Source of the DNA: Verrucomicrobiia bacterium
GTDB taxonomy: Bacteria; Verrucomicrobiota; Verrucomicrobiia; Limisphaerales; Pedosphaeraceae
Direction of reading: 5' to 3'
Assembly (NCBI GenBank): GCA_036268055.1
Contig: DATAUW010000017.1
Span: 496,001-560,000 of the forward strand
Length of the DNA: 64,000 nt
Made by a program: the position numbers and the translations under genes. Positions 62,494-64,000 of this stretch are shown here, one piece after another (within the stretch, counting starts at the first letter, position 1; each line of letters opens with the position of its first letter). The notes beneath the pieces were generated by a model. It did no database searches and was not told where the DNA came from. It worked only from the letters and a program-made list of their open reading frames with translations.

Positions 62494-64000
62494 GATGATG
62501 ATTTTCGGACGGCGCGCATTTTTGCGCCGAGCGTGGCGAGCGCGATGGGCACGAGCGGAAGCGCGACCACCGCAAGCAGCAGGAATTGGCACGCCGCAAT
62601 TTCAGGGTCTTGCCCACGCCGCATCAGGTTCACAACTGAGGGCGCGAGCAGGGGGCTTCCGGGCGGCGCAATCAAAACGGTCGCGCTGAATTCTGTCGCG
62701 CAAAGCACATACATGGCGAGCCACGCGGCTGCCAATCCGGGCGCGGCAATGGGCATCACGACGGAAATAAATCGTTCGAGAAAATTTCTTCCGGCCAGGG
62801 CCGCAGCCTGTTCGAGTTCGCGCGGCACGCGCGCGAGCGCGCCCTGCGTGAGAAAAATCGCGATCGGCAAAAATCGTGAAAACCACGCGAGCACAACAAT
62901 GGCAGGCCCGGAATAAATCATCGCGCTCCAGCGATGGTCCCACAAAAGAATCAGCCCAAGTCCCACGATGGGCGCGGGCACGGCCATCCCCGCGCCCATG
63001 ACGCCGAGGAGCGCGCCCCAGCCGATCCGCGACGCGAGTCGCGCGAGTACAATGACAAATGCAGTCGCCATCGTAGCCGCCAGCGCTGCCAAAAGAATTG
63101 TGCGGATCGCATCGTCGTGCGCCAGCGTCCAGGCCCCTTGAAGCGATTCCCAAAATCCCGTCGCGCGCAAAACTTTGTAAGTTCCCGCTGCGGTAGTGAC
63201 CGGTAATTTCGCCGTCGTCGCAAGCCACGCAAGCGAAGTGAACGGGACGATCAGTGCGGGCAGGATGGCGCAAAGCGTCATGCCACCGGCAAACCATTCA
63301 CCGGCGGCATCGGCGGGTTTGCCGCCGAATTTTGGAACGTCGCCTTCCAGTCCGGCGAGGCTGGCGAGACGCGCGCGCGTCAGCACAAACGCGCCCAGCG
63401 CGCCTGCCGCGACTACGAGTGGCAACAAAGGAAGTCCCAACGCCGCCGCCATCGCGAGATCGCCTTCCTGAATGCGTTCATACACGGCCTCGCCGACCGT
63501 TCGCACGCGCAGCAGTTGGGGAACGGCGAATTCCGTCAACGCCACCGCAAACACTAGCAACGCCGCGCCCAGCGCCGGTGGCGTGAGCACGCGCGCTGCA
63601 ATGCGCCACACACCACGCGCACCTTGCGCCATTCGCGCCGACTCGAAAATTCTTTGGTCTGTCCGGCGAAACGCGTTCGCCACCGCCAAAGCTACAATCG
63701 GAAAAAAACATCCGCCGAGCACGACTCCCACGGTGGCCCAATGATAAACGAACCCGGGGATTTCAAACCGCGCCAGTGCGATGGGATCATTCGAGTGCGG
63801 TGCGAAGCCGAGCGAGCTGGCCACGAGCATCGAAATTTTTCCATGCGGCCCGAAGAGAACAATAAAAGCTTCCGCGACAATATAGGGTGGAACCATGAGC
63901 ACTAGCAAACCGACCGTCCACCAAACTCGTTTCAAGCCCGGCTTCGCGCGCTCAACCAGAATCGCGAAGGGTGTTCCCAGCAACAACGCCACGAGCGCAC
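62490..64000 (-). CDS. ABC transporter permease with two fused domains (FbpB/ThiP-like), partial
   Basis: About 500 residues are in view; the gene begins beyond the right edge. It has at least ten membrane helices and two EAA-type loops: IFESARMAQGARGVWRIAARVLTP (first half) and ELEQAAALAGRNFLERFISVVMPIAAPG (second half). Two permease domains in one chain is typical of iron(III), thiamine and phosphonate importers. It forms an operon with the ATPase. The substrate cannot be assigned without the binding protein. Confidence 0.9.
   Translation of the reverse strand, partial: ALVALLLGTPFAILVERAKPGLKRVWWTVGLLVLMVPPYIVAEAFIVLFGPHGKISMLVASSLGFAPHSNDPIALARFEIPGFVYHWATVGVVLGGCFFPIVALAVANAFRRTDQRIFESARMAQGARGVWRIAARVLTPPALGAALLVFAVALTEFAVPQLLRVRTVGEAVYERIQEGDLAMAAALGLPLLPLVVAAGALGAFVLTRARLASLAGLEGDVPKFGGKPADAAGEWFAGGMTLCAILPALIVPFTSLAWLATTAKLPVTTAAGTYKVLRATGFWESLQGAWTLAHDDAIRTILLAALAATMATAFVIVLARLASRIGWGALLGVMGAGMAVPAPIVGLGLILLWDHRWSAMIYSGPAIVVLAWFSRFLPIAIFLTQGALARVPRELEQAAALAGRNFLERFISVVMPIAAPGLAAAWLAMYVLCATEFSATVLIAPPGSPLLAPSVVNLMRRGQDPEIAACQFLLLAVVALPLVPIALATLGAKMRAVRKSSS

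Overview
The window looks like a chromosomal stretch of a Verrucomicrobiota bacterium, probably of the Pedosphaera/Limisphaerales type. This is inferred from gene content rather than a marker gene: a PEP-CTERM-like (VPDSG-style) sorting tail, a pilM-N-O-P-secretin block whose secretin has a long Ala/Thr/Pro head, two sulfatases, a GH92 mannosidase, a beta-propeller sensor kinase, and dispersed hairpin repeats between genes. GC is moderate to high, and many start codons lack a clear Shine-Dalgarno sequence. No phage, plasmid backbone, insertion sequence, CRISPR array or rRNA gene is visible. There is one tRNA (Lys-UUU).

Layout. 1-1615: end of accB and all of accC (fatty-acid synthesis). 1695-5497: lipoprotein, GH92 mannosidase and a SUMF1-fold protein, all leftward. 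5699-11698: Pro/Ala membrane protein, thioredoxin, GspF-like protein, class V aminotransferase, Tat-exported NIPSNAP protein, leftward MntH and a DUF971 protein. 11783-16888: leftward pilM-N-O-P-secretin operon with its own terminator. 16900-19200: a decayed strip with a LysR remnant, a 10-bp-period DNA tract, a lone AbrB protein, an intact DUF433/DUF5615 pair and an antitoxin with a broken RelE toxin. 19201-25979: Der GTPase, membrane protein, histidine kinase/response regulator pair and a 31-residue membrane peptide. 26433-34158: leftward tripartite efflux operon (adaptor plus two RND pumps). 34595-37276: eboD and eboF. 37282-40952: glycosyltransferase-like TPR membrane protein and a PEP-CTERM protein with thioester-like signatures and an apparent sigma-54 promoter. 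41401-44833: DEAD-box helicase, RGG-rich partner and a 46-residue membrane peptide. 44936-54218: secreted protein, sulfatase, methyltransferase, ClC transporter, TonB receptor with a structured leader, and a LarA racemase. 54604-56765: secreted protein, ECF sigma factor and putative anti-sigma factor. 56851-64000: YoaK, second sulfatase, tRNA-Lys, an orphan family protein, and an ABC importer that runs off the right edge.

Functionally the region combines housekeeping genes (accBC, der, trxA, tRNA) with envelope and polymer-degradation functions. The points most worth a second look are the isolated eboD-eboF pair, the PEP-CTERM gene with its sigma-54 promoter and palindrome, the covarying double-hairpin repeats, the 10-bp-period tract, the decaying toxin-antitoxin strip, and an orphan terminator that may end a small RNA.
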